Assembly: GCA_964404745.1 (NCBI GenBank)
Contig: CAYOLG010000022.1
Coordinates: forward strand, 1-64,000
Length of the DNA: 64,000 bases
Direction: 5' to 3'
Source of the DNA: Pelagisphaera sp964404745
GTDB lineage: Bacteria > Verrucomicrobiota > Verrucomicrobiia > Opitutales > Opitutaceae
In this document: in pieces, positions 46,943 through 55,904 of the stretch
Layout of the letters: every line of letters begins with the position of its first letter
How positions within the stretch are numbered: position 1 is the stretch's first letter
Translations under genes and position numbers: made by a program
Notes under the pieces: generated by a model
Database searches by the model: none
Told to the model about the DNA's origin: nothing
Seen by the model: the letters and a program-made list of their open reading frames with translations, nothing else

Positions 46943-47416
46943 TTATTCGCTCGACTCTTCTGCCGGCGCGGAAACGGAAATCGCCTTGCCCCCAGCTTTT
47001 TCGATCTTCTCTTTCGCCGACACGCTGAACTTGTCTGCCGTGATCTCCAGAGCAGAGCTTAATTCGCCCTCTCCCAAAATCTTAAGCGGGTTCCCGTTCG
47101 ATCTCACCAATCCGGCAGCTACCAAAACCTCGCGGTTAACTTCCTTAACCGAGTTATCGAGTTTGCTGAGCTCTCCGACATTCACGGTTTCGTAGAAAGT
47201 CTTGAAGTTCTTATTATTAAATCCGCGTCTGGGCAACTTGCGAAACAAAGGCATTTGACCACCTTCGAACCCGATTCGGATACTCCCACCCGAGCGAGCC
47301 GTCTGCCCTTTACCTCCGCGTCCGGAAGTCTTGCCGTGTCCGCCCCCTTCACCGCAACCCACTCGCTTGCGGCGATGGACGGCTCCTTTTACATTAGAAA
47401 GATTGTGTAGTCTCAT
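46943..47416 (-). CDS. rplO: 50S ribosomal protein L15
   Basis: 157 residues with the glycine- and basic-rich N-terminus of L15 (NLSNVKGAVHRRKRVGCGEGGGHGKTSGRGGKG) and the globular C-terminal part (VRSNGNPLKILGEGELSSALEITADKFS). A short acidic tail ends the protein. The gene follows rpsE by 29 bases; rpmD, which normally lies between them, is missing. Confidence 0.97.
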   Translation of the reverse strand: MRLHNLSNVKGAVHRRKRVGCGEGGGHGKTSGRGGKGQTARSGGSIRIGFEGGQMPLFRKLPRRGFNNKNFKTFYETVNVGELSKLDNSVKEVNREVLVAAGLVRSNGNPLKILGEGELSSALEITADKFSVSAKEKIEKAGGKAISVSAPAEESSE

Positions 47417-47445
47417 GATATTGAGTTCTTTTGAAGATCGAGCGA

Positions 47446-47997
47446 CTACGAACGCAAGCGCTTGTAATCCTCATAGGATTTTAGTTTTCGAAGACCGTCG
47501 AGCGTCGCGTATACAACCGCGTTAGCATTGTTCGAGCCCAGCGACTTAGTCAGGACATTATGTACCCCTGCTGCTTCCAATACAGCTCGAACGCCTCCGC
47601 CAGCAATAATTCCCGTACCTGTCGTAGCGGGACGCAATAAGACTTTGCCTCCGTCGAACTCTCCGATCACTTCATGAGGAATAGTATCTCCTTTCAACTT
47701 AATCGGCTCTTGTCGCTTTCGAGCCTGCTCGCTTCCTTTGCGAATCGATTCAGGCACTTCATTCGCCTTCCCATATCCAACTCCAACATTGCCTTCGCGG
47801 TCTCCCGCAACAACTAAAGCTGAAAAGCTGAAACGACGGCCCCCTTTAACGACCTTGGCGCAACGATTAATGAATACGACCTTCTCGAAAATGCCGTCGT
47901 CTGCGGATTCCTCTTCACGACGATTTCTGCTCCGACCGCCCGGTCCTTGCCTTCTGTTTTGGGTCGGTGATGACGCTTGATTTGTTTCAGTGCTCAT
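47446..47997 (-). CDS. rpsE: 30S ribosomal protein S5
   Basis: 183 residues. A Ser/Arg/Gly-rich N-terminal stretch of about 30 residues is followed by the double-stranded RNA-binding part (FEKVVFINRCAKVVKGGRRFSFSALVVAGD) and the C-terminal domain (GIIAGGGVRAVLEAAGVHNVLTKSLGSNN). S5 contributes to translational accuracy in the 30S body. Confidence 0.98.
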   Translation of the reverse strand: MSTETNQASSPTQNRRQGPGGRSRNRREEESADDGIFEKVVFINRCAKVVKGGRRFSFSALVVAGDREGNVGVGYGKANEVPESIRKGSEQARKRQEPIKLKGDTIPHEVIGEFDGGKVLLRPATTGTGIIAGGGVRAVLEAAGVHNVLTKSLGSNNANAVVYATLDGLRKLKSYEDYKRLRS

Positions 47998-48004
47998 AAG
48001 GCAA

Positions 48005-48367
48005 TTAGAAGTCTAAGCCGGCCTCGCGGGCGGCATCTGCAAAAGTTTTAACGCATCCGTGATAACGGCGGCCATTACGATCGAATACCACTTTGTTAAT
48101 TCCGGCACCCTTGGCTTTTTCGCCAAAGGATTTGCCCAGAACTGAAGCACCATCGATGTTGGCCTTGAGGTTCTGCTCTCTTAATTCCTTCCCTATAGTC
48201 GAGACGAATACGAGAGTTCTACCCTCTCCGTCATCTATCGCCTGGGCGTAAATGTGCTTGTTACTGAAATGCACACTCAGTCTCGGGCGCTCAGCCGTAC
48301 CAGTAACTTTCTTGCGGATACGCCAGCGCCTCTTTTGTCTGAGATCGTTCTTCTTCTGAATCTTCAT
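48005..48367 (-). CDS. rplR: 50S ribosomal protein L18
   Basis: 120 residues, the usual length. The basic N-terminus (KKNDLRQKRRWRIRKKVTGTAERPRLSV) and the conserved end (VFDRNGRRYHGCVKTFADAAREAGLDF) identify L18, which carries 5S rRNA. Seven bases separate it from rpsE. Confidence 0.98.
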   Translation of the reverse strand: MKIQKKNDLRQKRRWRIRKKVTGTAERPRLSVHFSNKHIYAQAIDDGEGRTLVFVSTIGKELREQNLKANIDGASVLGKSFGEKAKGAGINKVVFDRNGRRYHGCVKTFADAAREAGLDF

Positions 48368-48415
48368 TTGTAATTCTCTCTCGTCTTTACTCTTAACCTA
48401 CAGTCGGCATCCGCT

Positions 48416-48955
48416 TTACGCTACGGTTTTCCCTTCCTTGCGGATTTCGTTCTGCCCAACTATGTGGACCCCCTTGCCCTTGTAAGGCTCGATCGGATGA
48501 TAGTGGCGTATTGATGCGGCCGCTTGTCCTACGAGTTGCTTGTCGATGCCCTCGACTTTGAGCTTCGTGCCACCATCTCCTACCGTTATCGTTATATCTT
48601 CGGGGATATCGTAGTCGATATCGTGAGAAAAACCCAATTTCAGGTTGAGGACGTTTCCTTTTAACGTGGCATTGTAGCCAACTCCACTGATTTCAATATC
48701 CTTGGAAAAACCTTCCACAACGCCTTGCACCATACCGTTTATAATTGAACGGGCGGTGCCGTACATGGCATTAGCAAAACGACTCTTGTTGGCCGGCGAT
48801 AGTTTGATTTCGCCATCTTCAACCACGATCGAAATATCGCTCGAGAAAGTCTTCTCAAGTTCGCCTTTCGGGCCATTAACTTTAACAGTGGTCCCATTAA
48901 TGTCGACAGTGACTTTTTCTGGCACCGCGATTGGCAATTTTCCTACTCTACTCAT
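48416..48955 (-). CDS. rplF: 50S ribosomal protein L6
   Basis: 179 residues with the two repeated L6 domains; SRVGKLPIAVPEKV at the start and the motif YKGKGVHIVGQNEIRKEGK at the end are typical. Located beneath the L7/L12 stalk on the 50S subunit. Confidence 0.98.
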   Translation of the reverse strand: MSRVGKLPIAVPEKVTVDINGTTVKVNGPKGELEKTFSSDISIVVEDGEIKLSPANKSRFANAMYGTARSIINGMVQGVVEGFSKDIEISGVGYNATLKGNVLNLKLGFSHDIDYDIPEDITITVGDGGTKLKVEGIDKQLVGQAAASIRHYHPIEPYKGKGVHIVGQNEIRKEGKTVA

Positions 48956-48970
48956 GCTTCGATTCCCCTA

Positions 48971-49366
48971 TTACCAAACGTTGCAGACCATCTCCCCGCC
49001 CAACTTTTGACGGCGAGCATCCCTATCCTTCATCAATCCTTTGGGCGTAGTCAAAATGCAGATACCCAAGCCATTCAAGATCCTGGGAATGTCATCACTT
49101 TTCGTATACAGTCGTAATCCAGGTCGACTGACTCGCTCCAATCCATTTAAAGACGGTTCTCCATCGACATACTTCAATTTGACGAGGAGCGTCTTGTGGC
49201 CGTTGGCGTCCTTTTCATCGGATACGTCTTCGATAAATCCCTCTTCTTTAAGAATGCGGGCAATCTCTGCCTTCATTCTCGAATGCGGAGAAACACATTC
49301 GTCCTTACCCGCATTGCTCGCGTTTCGAACTCGGGTTAGAAAATCGCTTATTGGATCGGTATGCAT
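48971..49366 (-). CDS. rpsH: 30S ribosomal protein S8
   Basis: 131 residues. TDPISDFLTRVRNASNAGK at the start and ILTTPKGLMKDRDARRQKLGGEMVCNVW at the end match S8. In E. coli S8 represses the spc operon by binding its messenger near rplE; a comparable site was not examined. A 107-base gap to rpsN precedes it. Confidence 0.98.
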   Translation of the reverse strand: MHTDPISDFLTRVRNASNAGKDECVSPHSRMKAEIARILKEEGFIEDVSDEKDANGHKTLLVKLKYVDGEPSLNGLERVSRPGLRLYTKSDDIPRILNGLGICILTTPKGLMKDRDARRQKLGGEMVCNVW

Positions 49367-49473
49367 AATTAGATTTTTTTGTTAGCTAAGCTGAACGATA
49401 TCCAAACTTTCAGCTGGTCATATTTATTGGTTAATTGGAAATCGATTAGTTCTCGATGGCTTGCCGACAGGCC

Positions 49474-49779
49474 CTACCAGGAAGACTTGGTTACGCCAGG
49501 TATCTTGCCTTCCAGAGCCAGTTCTCTGAAAGTCAACCTGGATAGACCGTATCGCCGAATGTAGGCACGAGGCCTTCCCGTGACATTGCAGCGATTTCGA
49601 ATGCGGATCTTGGACGAATTTCTCGGCAGCTTGCAGAGCTTGCGCTGAGCTTCATAAAATTCTTCGTCGCTCGTGTCTGGATTCGCTAGAACCGCTTTCA
49701 GTTCAGAGCGCTTCTTCTGGTGGCGCTCAACCAAGCGGCGACGCTTTTCATTTCTGGCAATGGATGATTTTTTGGCCAT
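49474..49779 (-). CDS. rpsN: 30S ribosomal protein S14, zinc-free type
   Basis: 101 residues, long form. It has no CxxC pairs; a single cysteine remains in IRNRCNVTGRPRAYIRRYGLSR. The ending EGKIPGVTKSSW is diagnostic. The zinc-free form is consistent with the S4 variant here. Confidence 0.98.
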   Translation of the reverse strand: MAKKSSIARNEKRRRLVERHQKKRSELKAVLANPDTSDEEFYEAQRKLCKLPRNSSKIRIRNRCNVTGRPRAYIRRYGLSRLTFRELALEGKIPGVTKSSW

Positions 49780-49796
49780 ATTTTTTAAAAATTATT

Positions 49797-50381
49797 CTAG
49801 GCTGCGGACTCCTCGGCAGCAGTTTCGCTTTTAACTTCCCGTTTCCGGAATGGCATTCCCAAGAGGTCTAGTAACTCATAGCCCTCTGCATCGCTCTCAG
49901 CTGAAGTAACGATAGTTAGTTCGAGACCAGCCTGTCTTTTGATCGATTCAACCGAGATTTCCGGGAAAATAGTGATATCCGTAACTCCCAGCGAATAATT
50001 GCCTTGTCCATCAAACTTTTGAGGGACTCCTCTAAAATCGCGAATGGATGGCAAAGCGACTGCAATCAGGCGAAAAAGAAAGTCCCACATGCGCTCGCCA
50101 CGTAGGGTAGCTTTGCAGCCGATAGGCATTCCTTCTCTTAGCTTAAAATTGGCTATACTCTTTTTCGCCAAAGTTTGGACTGGCTGCTGCCCTGTGATCA
50201 AACCTAGATTCTTAACAGATTCTTCCAAAGCAGCTTTGTCTAGAGAGGCACTGATGCCCATATTCAAAACCACCTTTTCGATCTTGGGAATTTGGTACTG
50301 ATTCTTGTAGCCGCGAGATTTTTTTAGCGCGTCTACAACTTTGGTTTCGTAATGCTGTTTAACAATATTCTGAGAGCTCAT
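49797..50381 (-). CDS. rplE: 50S ribosomal protein L5
   Basis: 194 residues. IPKIEKVVLNMGI, QTLAKKSIANFKLREGMPIGCKATLRG, and LGVTDITIFPEI are the conserved segments; L5 binds 5S rRNA at the central protuberance. A short Ala/Glu tail of about ten residues follows the normal end. Confidence 0.98.
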   Translation of the reverse strand: MSSQNIVKQHYETKVVDALKKSRGYKNQYQIPKIEKVVLNMGISASLDKAALEESVKNLGLITGQQPVQTLAKKSIANFKLREGMPIGCKATLRGERMWDFLFRLIAVALPSIRDFRGVPQKFDGQGNYSLGVTDITIFPEISVESIKRQAGLELTIVTSAESDAEGYELLDLLGMPFRKREVKSETAAEESAA

Positions 50382-50431
50382 GATAGGTTTTCCGGATTTC
50401 CGACCCGGAACGGATTCAGTTCTCGTTTGTA

Positions 50432-50689
50432 TTAATTTTTCTTAGACTGACGCTCATCATACTTACTTGCCAGCATCAGATTAGATATATGGATCGATCC
50501 CTCTCTCTCGGCTATCTGCCCCTCCGGGTTTTCTTCCGACTTTTTCAAGTGGCGCTTGATCATCATCAGCCCCTCTACCACCGCTCGATTCTTCGACGGC
50601 CTCAATTCAAGAATCTTACCGCGCTTGCCTTTTTCCTTGCCTGCTAGCACGACGACTTCGTCACCTTGTTTGATATGCGTTTTCGCCAT
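50432..50689 (-). CDS. rplX: 50S ribosomal protein L24
   Basis: 85 residues with the KOW motif GDEVVVLAGKEKGKRGKILEL near the N-terminus. L24 helps start 50S assembly. Two bases separate its ATG from the rplN stop. Confidence 0.97.
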   Translation of the reverse strand: MAKTHIKQGDEVVVLAGKEKGKRGKILELRPSKNRAVVEGLMMIKRHLKKSEENPEGQIAEREGSIHISNLMLASKYDERQSKKN

Positions 50690-50691
50690 TG

Positions 50692-51057
50692 TTACAGTAC
50701 CTCCGGAGCAAGTGATACGATTTTCATGAACTGCTTGGTTCGCAACTCGCGAGCAACCGGTCCAAAAATGCGCGTTCCACTCGGATTCCCATTATTATCG
50801 AGAAGCACGATCGCGTTGCTGTCGAAACGAAGATAACTGCCATCCCGACGGCGAATCGGAGCCTTCGTTCGCACAACAACCGCTTTGACAACAGAACCCT
50901 TCTTAACAGAAGCGTCGACGCTGCTTTCCTTTATGTTCACTACGATTACATCGCCAATGTCCGCGGTCTTTTTCCGCTGACCTAGACGACGAATCATATG
51001 GGCCCGTTTCGCGCCCGTATTGTCCGCTATTTGAAGTTCTGACCTAAGCTGAATCAT
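50692..51057 (-). CDS. rplN: 50S ribosomal protein L14
   Basis: 122 residues from ATG 51057; the frame continues upstream to 51123 but that part overlaps rpsQ and adds 22 residues with no homology. AAGGAACC lies before the chosen start. MIQLRSELQIADNTGAKRAHMI and IFGPVARELRTKQFMKIVSLAPEVL are typical of L14. Confidence 0.98.
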   Translation of the reverse strand: MIQLRSELQIADNTGAKRAHMIRRLGQRKKTADIGDVIVVNIKESSVDASVKKGSVVKAVVVRTKAPIRRRDGSYLRFDSNAIVLLDNNGNPSGTRIFGPVARELRTKQFMKIVSLAPEVL

Positions 51058-51070
51058 CTTTATTGGTTCC

Positions 51071-51400
51071 TTACTCTTCTTCTGTTCCAACCTTAGCGGC
51101 TTCGGCTGCCTCAACATCGGCATCTACAGTTTGCCCATACACAGGAGCTCTGTCGATAACCTTAACCAAACGCCATCGCTTCATTCGACTAATCGGCCTT
51201 GTCTCCATAATTTCGACACGGTCCCCTATTCGAGCGTCATTTTTCTCGTCGTGGACGTGGACAACGGTCTTGCGGTTGATCACCTTCCTATAACGAGGGT
51301 GCAAATTCTTGTATCCATATGTAACTTTGATGGACTTGTCCCCAGAAATGGAGGTGACGATCCCAGTAAGTTCTTTTCTGCTATTGCGAGTAGTATCCAT
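51071..51400 (-). CDS. rpsQ: 30S ribosomal protein S17
   Basis: 109 residues, about 20 longer than usual because of an Ala/Glu-rich C-terminal tail ending in EEE. The core (RKELTGIVTSISGDKSIKV, HDEKNDARIGDRVEIMETRPIS) is the S17 OB fold that binds 16S rRNA. Confidence 0.97.
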   Translation of the reverse strand: MDTTRNSRKELTGIVTSISGDKSIKVTYGYKNLHPRYRKVINRKTVVHVHDEKNDARIGDRVEIMETRPISRMKRWRLVKVIDRAPVYGQTVDADVEAAEAAKVGTEEE

Positions 51401-51415
51401 AACGAAATGCTAATT

Positions 51416-51622
51416 TCAGGCCGACGCCTTTTCAGCCAGAACCTTTTCGCTTCGGATGGTTTCCATCCGAGCGATATCCCGACGGCGCTGAGTGAGTTCA
51501 GCCGTGTTTTCGACTTGTCCGGTTTGCTTGCGCAACTTCAGTTCCAGAAGTTGATCGCGAGTATCGCGAATCGTTTTCTCCAATTCCAGAATAGAAAGCT
51601 CTCTGATGTCCTTGATTTTCAT
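51416..51622 (-). CDS. rpmC: 50S ribosomal protein L29
   Basis: 68 residues from ATG 51622; a TTG at 51646 opens the frame but overlaps the end of rplP. Two-helix protein: MKIKDIRELSILELEKTIRD then LLELKLRKQTGQVENTAELTQRRRDIARM. It sits by the exit tunnel on the 50S subunit. Confidence 0.97.
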   Translation of the reverse strand: MKIKDIRELSILELEKTIRDTRDQLLELKLRKQTGQVENTAELTQRRRDIARMETIRSEKVLAEKASA

Positions 51623-51642
51623 GTTATTAGCTTCTGCGCTGA

Positions 51643-52065
51643 TCAATCGATGTTCTCGCGCACGACAAATCGGGTTTTGAATGGCATTTTTCTATCGGCT
51701 AAGCTCATCGCTTGCCTGGCAACCGACAAGGGTACGCCACCCAGCTCAAAAAGGATATGCCCGGGTTTGATCACGGCTACATAGTGGTCGACCGGACCTT
51801 TACCTTTACCCATTCGAGTCTCTAGAGGCTTTTTCGTAATCGGCTTGTGGGGAAAAACGCGAATCCAAAGCTTTCCTTTACGTTTCATGTGACGAGTAAT
51901 CGCTACACGAGCCGCCTCAATCTGGTTGCCTGTGAAATAGCCACGTTCAAGTGTTTGGATCGCATAATCTCCGAATGCGATCGTATTGCCGCGACTCGCA
52001 TTGCCGCGAACGCGGCTTTTCATGGTCTTGCGGTATTTGGTTCGGGATGGCGTTAGGGCTGGCAT
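51643..52065 (-). CDS. rplP: 50S ribosomal protein L16
   Basis: 140 residues. PSRTKYRKTMKSRVRGNASRGNTI and IRVFPHKPITKKPLETRMGKGKGPVDHYVAVIKPG are conserved segments of L16, which contacts the A-site tRNA on the large subunit. Normal length. Confidence 0.98.
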   Translation of the reverse strand: MPALTPSRTKYRKTMKSRVRGNASRGNTIAFGDYAIQTLERGYFTGNQIEAARVAITRHMKRKGKLWIRVFPHKPITKKPLETRMGKGKGPVDHYVAVIKPGHILFELGGVPLSVARQAMSLADRKMPFKTRFVVRENID

Positions 52066-52083
52066 GACTCAAATATATCGTTT

Positions 52084-52710
52084 CTACTGTTCTTCCTTCT
52101 TAAATACCCAGCACTTGACACCAATGATACCGTAAACGGTTCTGGCTTCAGATGTGCCGTAGTCTATATCTTCTCGTAGCGTGTGCAGAGGAACACTGCC
52201 TTGACGCTGAATCTCCGTCCGAGCTATGTCGGCTCCACCCAAGCGACCGCCCACTTGAACCTTTATTCCATCGGCTCCTAAGCTCATGGCGATTTGTACC
52301 GCCTTCTTCATAGCCCGACGAAATGAAATTCGGCGCTCTAGCTGAAGGGCCACATTGTCGGCTACGAGTTTCGCTTCCAACTCAGGCTTTTTAACTTCCT
52401 GAATATCCAGCAAAATCTCTCGTCCCGTCATTTTCGAAAGCTCTTCTTTGATCTTCTCGATTTCCTGGCCTTTGCGCCCAATGACGATTCCAGGACGGGC
52501 TGTGAAAATCTTGACCCGCACACGAGCGGAGGCTCGTTCGATAAAAATCCTGGGAACGGATGCTAATTTTAGCTTCTCCATCAACTTCTCGCGAATGATG
52601 TAGTCCTCGTGAAGCGTTTTAGCGAACTCGTTCTTCGGAGCGTACCAGCGTGATTGCCAGTTCCGATTAACGGCGAGGCGAAAGCCTATTGGATGCGTTT
52701 TCTGACCCAT
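52084..52710 (-). CDS. rpsC: 30S ribosomal protein S3
   Basis: 208 residues. The KH domain motif is GIVIGRKGQEIEKIKEEL; the start GQKTHPIGFRLAVNRNWQSRWYA and the end DYGTSEARTVYGIIGVKCWVFKKEE are typical. S3 lines the mRNA entry tunnel. A little shorter than E. coli S3. Confidence 0.98.
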   Translation of the reverse strand: MGQKTHPIGFRLAVNRNWQSRWYAPKNEFAKTLHEDYIIREKLMEKLKLASVPRIFIERASARVRVKIFTARPGIVIGRKGQEIEKIKEELSKMTGREILLDIQEVKKPELEAKLVADNVALQLERRISFRRAMKKAVQIAMSLGADGIKVQVGGRLGGADIARTEIQRQGSVPLHTLREDIDYGTSEARTVYGIIGVKCWVFKKEEQ

Positions 52711-52722
52711 ATTCCTGAAAGT

Positions 52723-53058
52723 TTATTGATTGTCCGTTAGTGTGATGCGGATGTGCGACATACGCTTTTTTCTTCTCGCAATGCCGCCACGAGCCGCTGC
52801 TTTGAAGCGCTTCAAAACGGGACCTTGCTCGACGACAGCCTTTTCAACTGTTAAGCTGTCAGCAGAAAGATCGTGATTGTTTTCCGCATTGGCGATCGCT
52901 GACTGGAGGGTTTTCGATATCAAGGCAGCCGATTTGCGTGGCGTAAACTTGAGTAAATCCAAGGCGTCGGTTGCCGTCTTACCACGGATCACTCGCGCCA
53001 CCTCATTTACCTTCTTAGGCGACATCCTCGCATACTTTGTTAAAGCGTGTACTTCCAT
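52723..53058 (-). CDS. rplV: 50S ribosomal protein L22
   Basis: 111 residues. ALTKYARMSPKKVNEVARVIRG at the start and the beta-hairpin FKAAARGGIARRKKRMSHIRITL near the end, which reaches into the exit tunnel, identify L22. Confidence 0.98.
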   Translation of the reverse strand: MEVHALTKYARMSPKKVNEVARVIRGKTATDALDLLKFTPRKSAALISKTLQSAIANAENNHDLSADSLTVEKAVVEQGPVLKRFKAAARGGIARRKKRMSHIRITLTDNQ

Positions 53059-53079
53059 TTGCTAGTTTCTCCAAATCAG

Positions 53080-53343
53080 CTACTTGGTGCCACCATGGGC
53101 CTTGAACATGCGCGATTGAGAAAACTCGCCGAGCTTGTGGCCCACCATGTTTTCTGTCACATAAACCGGCACAAACGTCTTTCCGTTGTGGACATTGAAA
53201 TTCAACCCTACGAATTCAGGCGTAATGGTCGACCGGCGAGACCAAGTTTGAATCGGTTTGCGGTCGTTTGCGTCCTGAGCCTTCTCCACTTTGGTCATCA
53301 AGTGGGGGTCGACAAAGAATCCTTTTTTAATTGAGCGAGACAT
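53080..53343 (-). CDS. rpsS: 30S ribosomal protein S19
   Basis: 87 residues. SRSIKKGFFVDPHLMTKV and HNGKTFVPVYVTENMVGHKLGEFSQSR are typical of S19, which sits at the head of the 30S subunit beside S13. Confidence 0.98.
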   Translation of the reverse strand: MSRSIKKGFFVDPHLMTKVEKAQDANDRKPIQTWSRRSTITPEFVGLNFNVHNGKTFVPVYVTENMVGHKLGEFSQSRMFKAHGGTK

Positions 53344-53364
53344 AATAGATGTTCTTTTCCGTGT

Positions 53365-54219
53365 TTAGCGCTTCTTCATTTTGCGTCCGTTTCGTCGGAC
53401 TAGGATCAGGCTGTTGCTCTCCTTAGACCTCCTCCGGGTCGGGAATCCCTTGGCCAATTGGCTCCAAGGCGACATCAGCATTTGCCGACCACCGCCGCCT
53501 TTACTCTTCGCTTCGCCCCCACCATTGGGGTGATCGATTGGATTCATGACGACGCCGCGCACTCTGGGACGCTTACCTTTCCAGCGATTTCGTCCCGCTT
53601 TTCCAATAACGACATTCCCGTGCTCCGAATTGCCAGCCGTTCCTATCGTGGCCATGCATTTGCGGCTAACGAGGCGTACCTCGCCAGAAGGGAGTCGAAG
53701 CTGGGCATGATCGCCTTCGATATTCACCAATTCCAAAGAGTTTCCTGCGGAACGAGCCAGTTGCGCGCCCTTACCAGGGAGCATTTCCACCGCATGCAAA
53801 CGAGTGGCAGGAGGAATGTGCTCGAGTGGCATGGCATTGCCCGGATTGAAATCGATAGCATTCTGGGAAGATAGCACCTTGTCGCCTACCTTTACTTTTT
53901 CAGGAGCGATAATGTAGCGCTTTTCACCATCCGCATAAGCCAGCAAGGCGATGTAGGCTGAGCGTCCGGGATCGTATTCAATCGCTTGAACCTTGGCCGG
54001 AATATCGAATTTGTTACGCTTAAAGTCCACGATGCGAAGCAAACGCTTGTGCCCCCCACCCCTGCGACGCGATGTGAGTCTCCCGTAGCAATTCCGTCCC
54101 GCGGACTTGCTGTAGGATTTCGTCAATCTCTTTTCAGGCCGCTTTTGCGTAATATCCCGTTTTTGAAGCTCAGCGAATCGCTGAGTGGGGGTGGTAGGTC
54201 TAAATTTTACGATAGCCAT
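53365..54219 (-). CDS. rplB: 50S ribosomal protein L2
   Basis: 284 residues. The conserved C-terminal region near the peptidyl-transferase centre, with histidine-containing NPIDHPNGGGEAKSKGG, is present; the N-terminal region has GRNCYGRLTSRRRGGGHKR. L2 is needed for subunit joining. Confidence 0.98.
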   Translation of the reverse strand: MAIVKFRPTTPTQRFAELQKRDITQKRPEKRLTKSYSKSAGRNCYGRLTSRRRGGGHKRLLRIVDFKRNKFDIPAKVQAIEYDPGRSAYIALLAYADGEKRYIIAPEKVKVGDKVLSSQNAIDFNPGNAMPLEHIPPATRLHAVEMLPGKGAQLARSAGNSLELVNIEGDHAQLRLPSGEVRLVSRKCMATIGTAGNSEHGNVVIGKAGRNRWKGKRPRVRGVVMNPIDHPNGGGEAKSKGGGGRQMLMSPWSQLAKGFPTRRRSKESNSLILVRRNGRKMKKR

Positions 54220-54236
54220 TTTTGTATCCTATTCGT

Positions 54237-54524
54237 TTACGCGACTTCAATGGTGTCGCCAGTCTTCAAGGTAACGACAGCCTTCTTGTAGTCGGATCTG
54301 TAATTCGATTTGCCCGTCTTGCGGTTCCGCGTCGGCTTTCCCCTTTGATTGATAACATTTACCCGGGTCACGGTTACATCGAATACCTTTTCAACCGCCG
54401 ACTTTATGGCGTACTTGTTGGCATCCTTGAATACATCAAACGTGTACTGGCCAATTTCAGCCGATTGCAGATTCGACTTTTCCGTAAGCCGAAGAGATTT
54501 GAGAATTCTATCCGCCTGAATCAT
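54237..54524 (-). CDS. rplW: 50S ribosomal protein L23
   Basis: 95 residues. ILKSLRLTEKSNLQSAEIGQYTFDV and VTRVNVINQRGKPTRNRK match L23, a docking point for the signal recognition particle and trigger factor at the tunnel exit. Its ATG overlaps the rplD stop (ATGA). Confidence 0.97.
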   Translation of the reverse strand: MIQADRILKSLRLTEKSNLQSAEIGQYTFDVFKDANKYAIKSAVEKVFDVTVTRVNVINQRGKPTRNRKTGKSNYRSDYKKAVVTLKTGDTIEVA

Positions 54525-55153
54525 TGGGACTCTCCTTTCGTGCGATTTGCTAGCTCCTCCATCGCTTGCCGCGTGACGATGATCTTTTGGAAATCCGCCA
54601 AATCGGTAACGCTTACGACGGAAGCCTCTTCCAGAATTACACCACTCAGGTTCTTCAATGCTCGCTTCGATGTTTCGCTGAAAGCTTTGTCTACCACCAA
54701 TGTGTTTCCGCCGGTAGAGATTCCTCTCACGATTTCGCTGGCAACCTTGGTTTTGGCAGGAGAAATGTCGAGCGCTTCGATAACGACTAGGGAGCCGTCA
54801 TTGACCCGCTCATACAAAGCCCGGTTGTAAGCGAGTTGCCTTACCTTACGATTGATTTTCTTCGAGTAGTCGCGGGGCTTAGGACCGAAGACTACTCCGC
54901 CCCCGACCCAGATTGGCGAACGGTTGCTTCCCGCTCGAGCTCTACCGGTTCCTTTTTGACGCCAAGGCTTCTTGCCTCCGCCACTAACTTCGCCGCGCGT
55001 CTTCGAGTTGGCGCTACCCTGGCGGATGTTCGCCGCCTGAGCGACAATCACATCCTTAACAGCTTGGAGCCCTTTTCCATCCTCGAATACGGGGATGTCA
55101 AATTCGCTGTCGCCGCTTTCCTTGCCGTCGTTACTAAAGGTTTTTACTTTCAT
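54521..55153 (-). CDS. rplD: 50S ribosomal protein L4
   Basis: 210 residues. The extended basic loop that enters the ribosome shows as GGGKKPWRQKGTGRARAGSNRSP; before it lies VVAQAANIRQGSANSKTRGEV. In E. coli L4 also represses the S10 operon; no leader hairpin was examined here. Confidence 0.98.
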   Translation of the reverse strand: MKVKTFSNDGKESGDSEFDIPVFEDGKGLQAVKDVIVAQAANIRQGSANSKTRGEVSGGGKKPWRQKGTGRARAGSNRSPIWVGGGVVFGPKPRDYSKKINRKVRQLAYNRALYERVNDGSLVVIEALDISPAKTKVASEIVRGISTGGNTLVVDKAFSETSKRALKNLSGVILEEASVVSVTDLADFQKIIVTRQAMEELANRTKGESQ

Positions 55154-55177
55154 TTGCTACCGTCTCCTTCCTGAACT

Positions 55178-55807
55178 CTATTTGCTCTTGATAGCGGTAC
55201 GCACCAAAACGGTTTCCCCGTTCGGTCCCGGAATGCCCCCTTTGACGAGGATCAAATTCTTTTCCGTATCGATCTTCATGATCTTCAAATTCTGAACGGT
55301 TCGCTGCTTTCCGCCCATTCGCCCTGGCATCTTCTGGTTCTTGAATACGTGGCCTGGCCATTGGCAAAGCCCAATAGAGCCGATCCGACGATGGAACATG
55401 GAGCCATGGGAAGCCGGGCCTCCTTTAACGTTGAAGCGTTTGACTACACCCTGAAATCCCCGTCCCTTGGTCTTGCCAATGATATCTATCTTTTGGCCTT
55501 CTTCAAATTTAGAAACGTCGAGAATATCGCCTGACTTGTATTCCGATTCGCCATCGCAGCGTACTTCGCGGATCGTGCGCGGCGTGGCAACCCCCTTGCT
55601 TTTCGCATGATTGCGTTCCGCCTTGCTAGCTCGCTTATCCTTCTTCGCGCCAAAACCAATCTGGATGGCATTATATCCATCTTTTTCGATCGTCTTAACC
55701 TGCAAAACAGGACAGGGGCCGGCCTCGATCACCGTCACCGGCACTTGCACCGTGCCGTCGTAGATCTGAGTCATGCCCAATTTTTTGCCTAAAATAGTGT
55801 GTTTCAT
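55178..55807 (-). CDS. rplC: 50S ribosomal protein L3
   Basis: 209 residues. ILGKKLGMTQIYDG and the tryptophan-containing loop WPGHVFKNQKMPGRMGG are conserved L3 sites near the peptidyl-transferase centre. A 97-base gap separates it from rpsJ. Confidence 0.98.
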   Translation of the reverse strand: MKHTILGKKLGMTQIYDGTVQVPVTVIEAGPCPVLQVKTIEKDGYNAIQIGFGAKKDKRASKAERNHAKSKGVATPRTIREVRCDGESEYKSGDILDVSKFEEGQKIDIIGKTKGRGFQGVVKRFNVKGGPASHGSMFHRRIGSIGLCQWPGHVFKNQKMPGRMGGKQRTVQNLKIMKIDTEKNLILVKGGIPGPNGETVLVRTAIKSK

Positions 55808-55904
55808 AAATCTAAGAGGTAGGTGGAGCTTTCACTCCGTTTTCTAGACCCACATTAGCGGCCAACTCAATTGGCCCGGTTTGTTCTGTGTAATAAAAGA
55901 TATT

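Noticed and set aside
51058..51123. 22-residue extension of L14
   Set aside because: It overlaps rpsQ, has no homology, and the ATG at 51057 has a good ribosome binding site.
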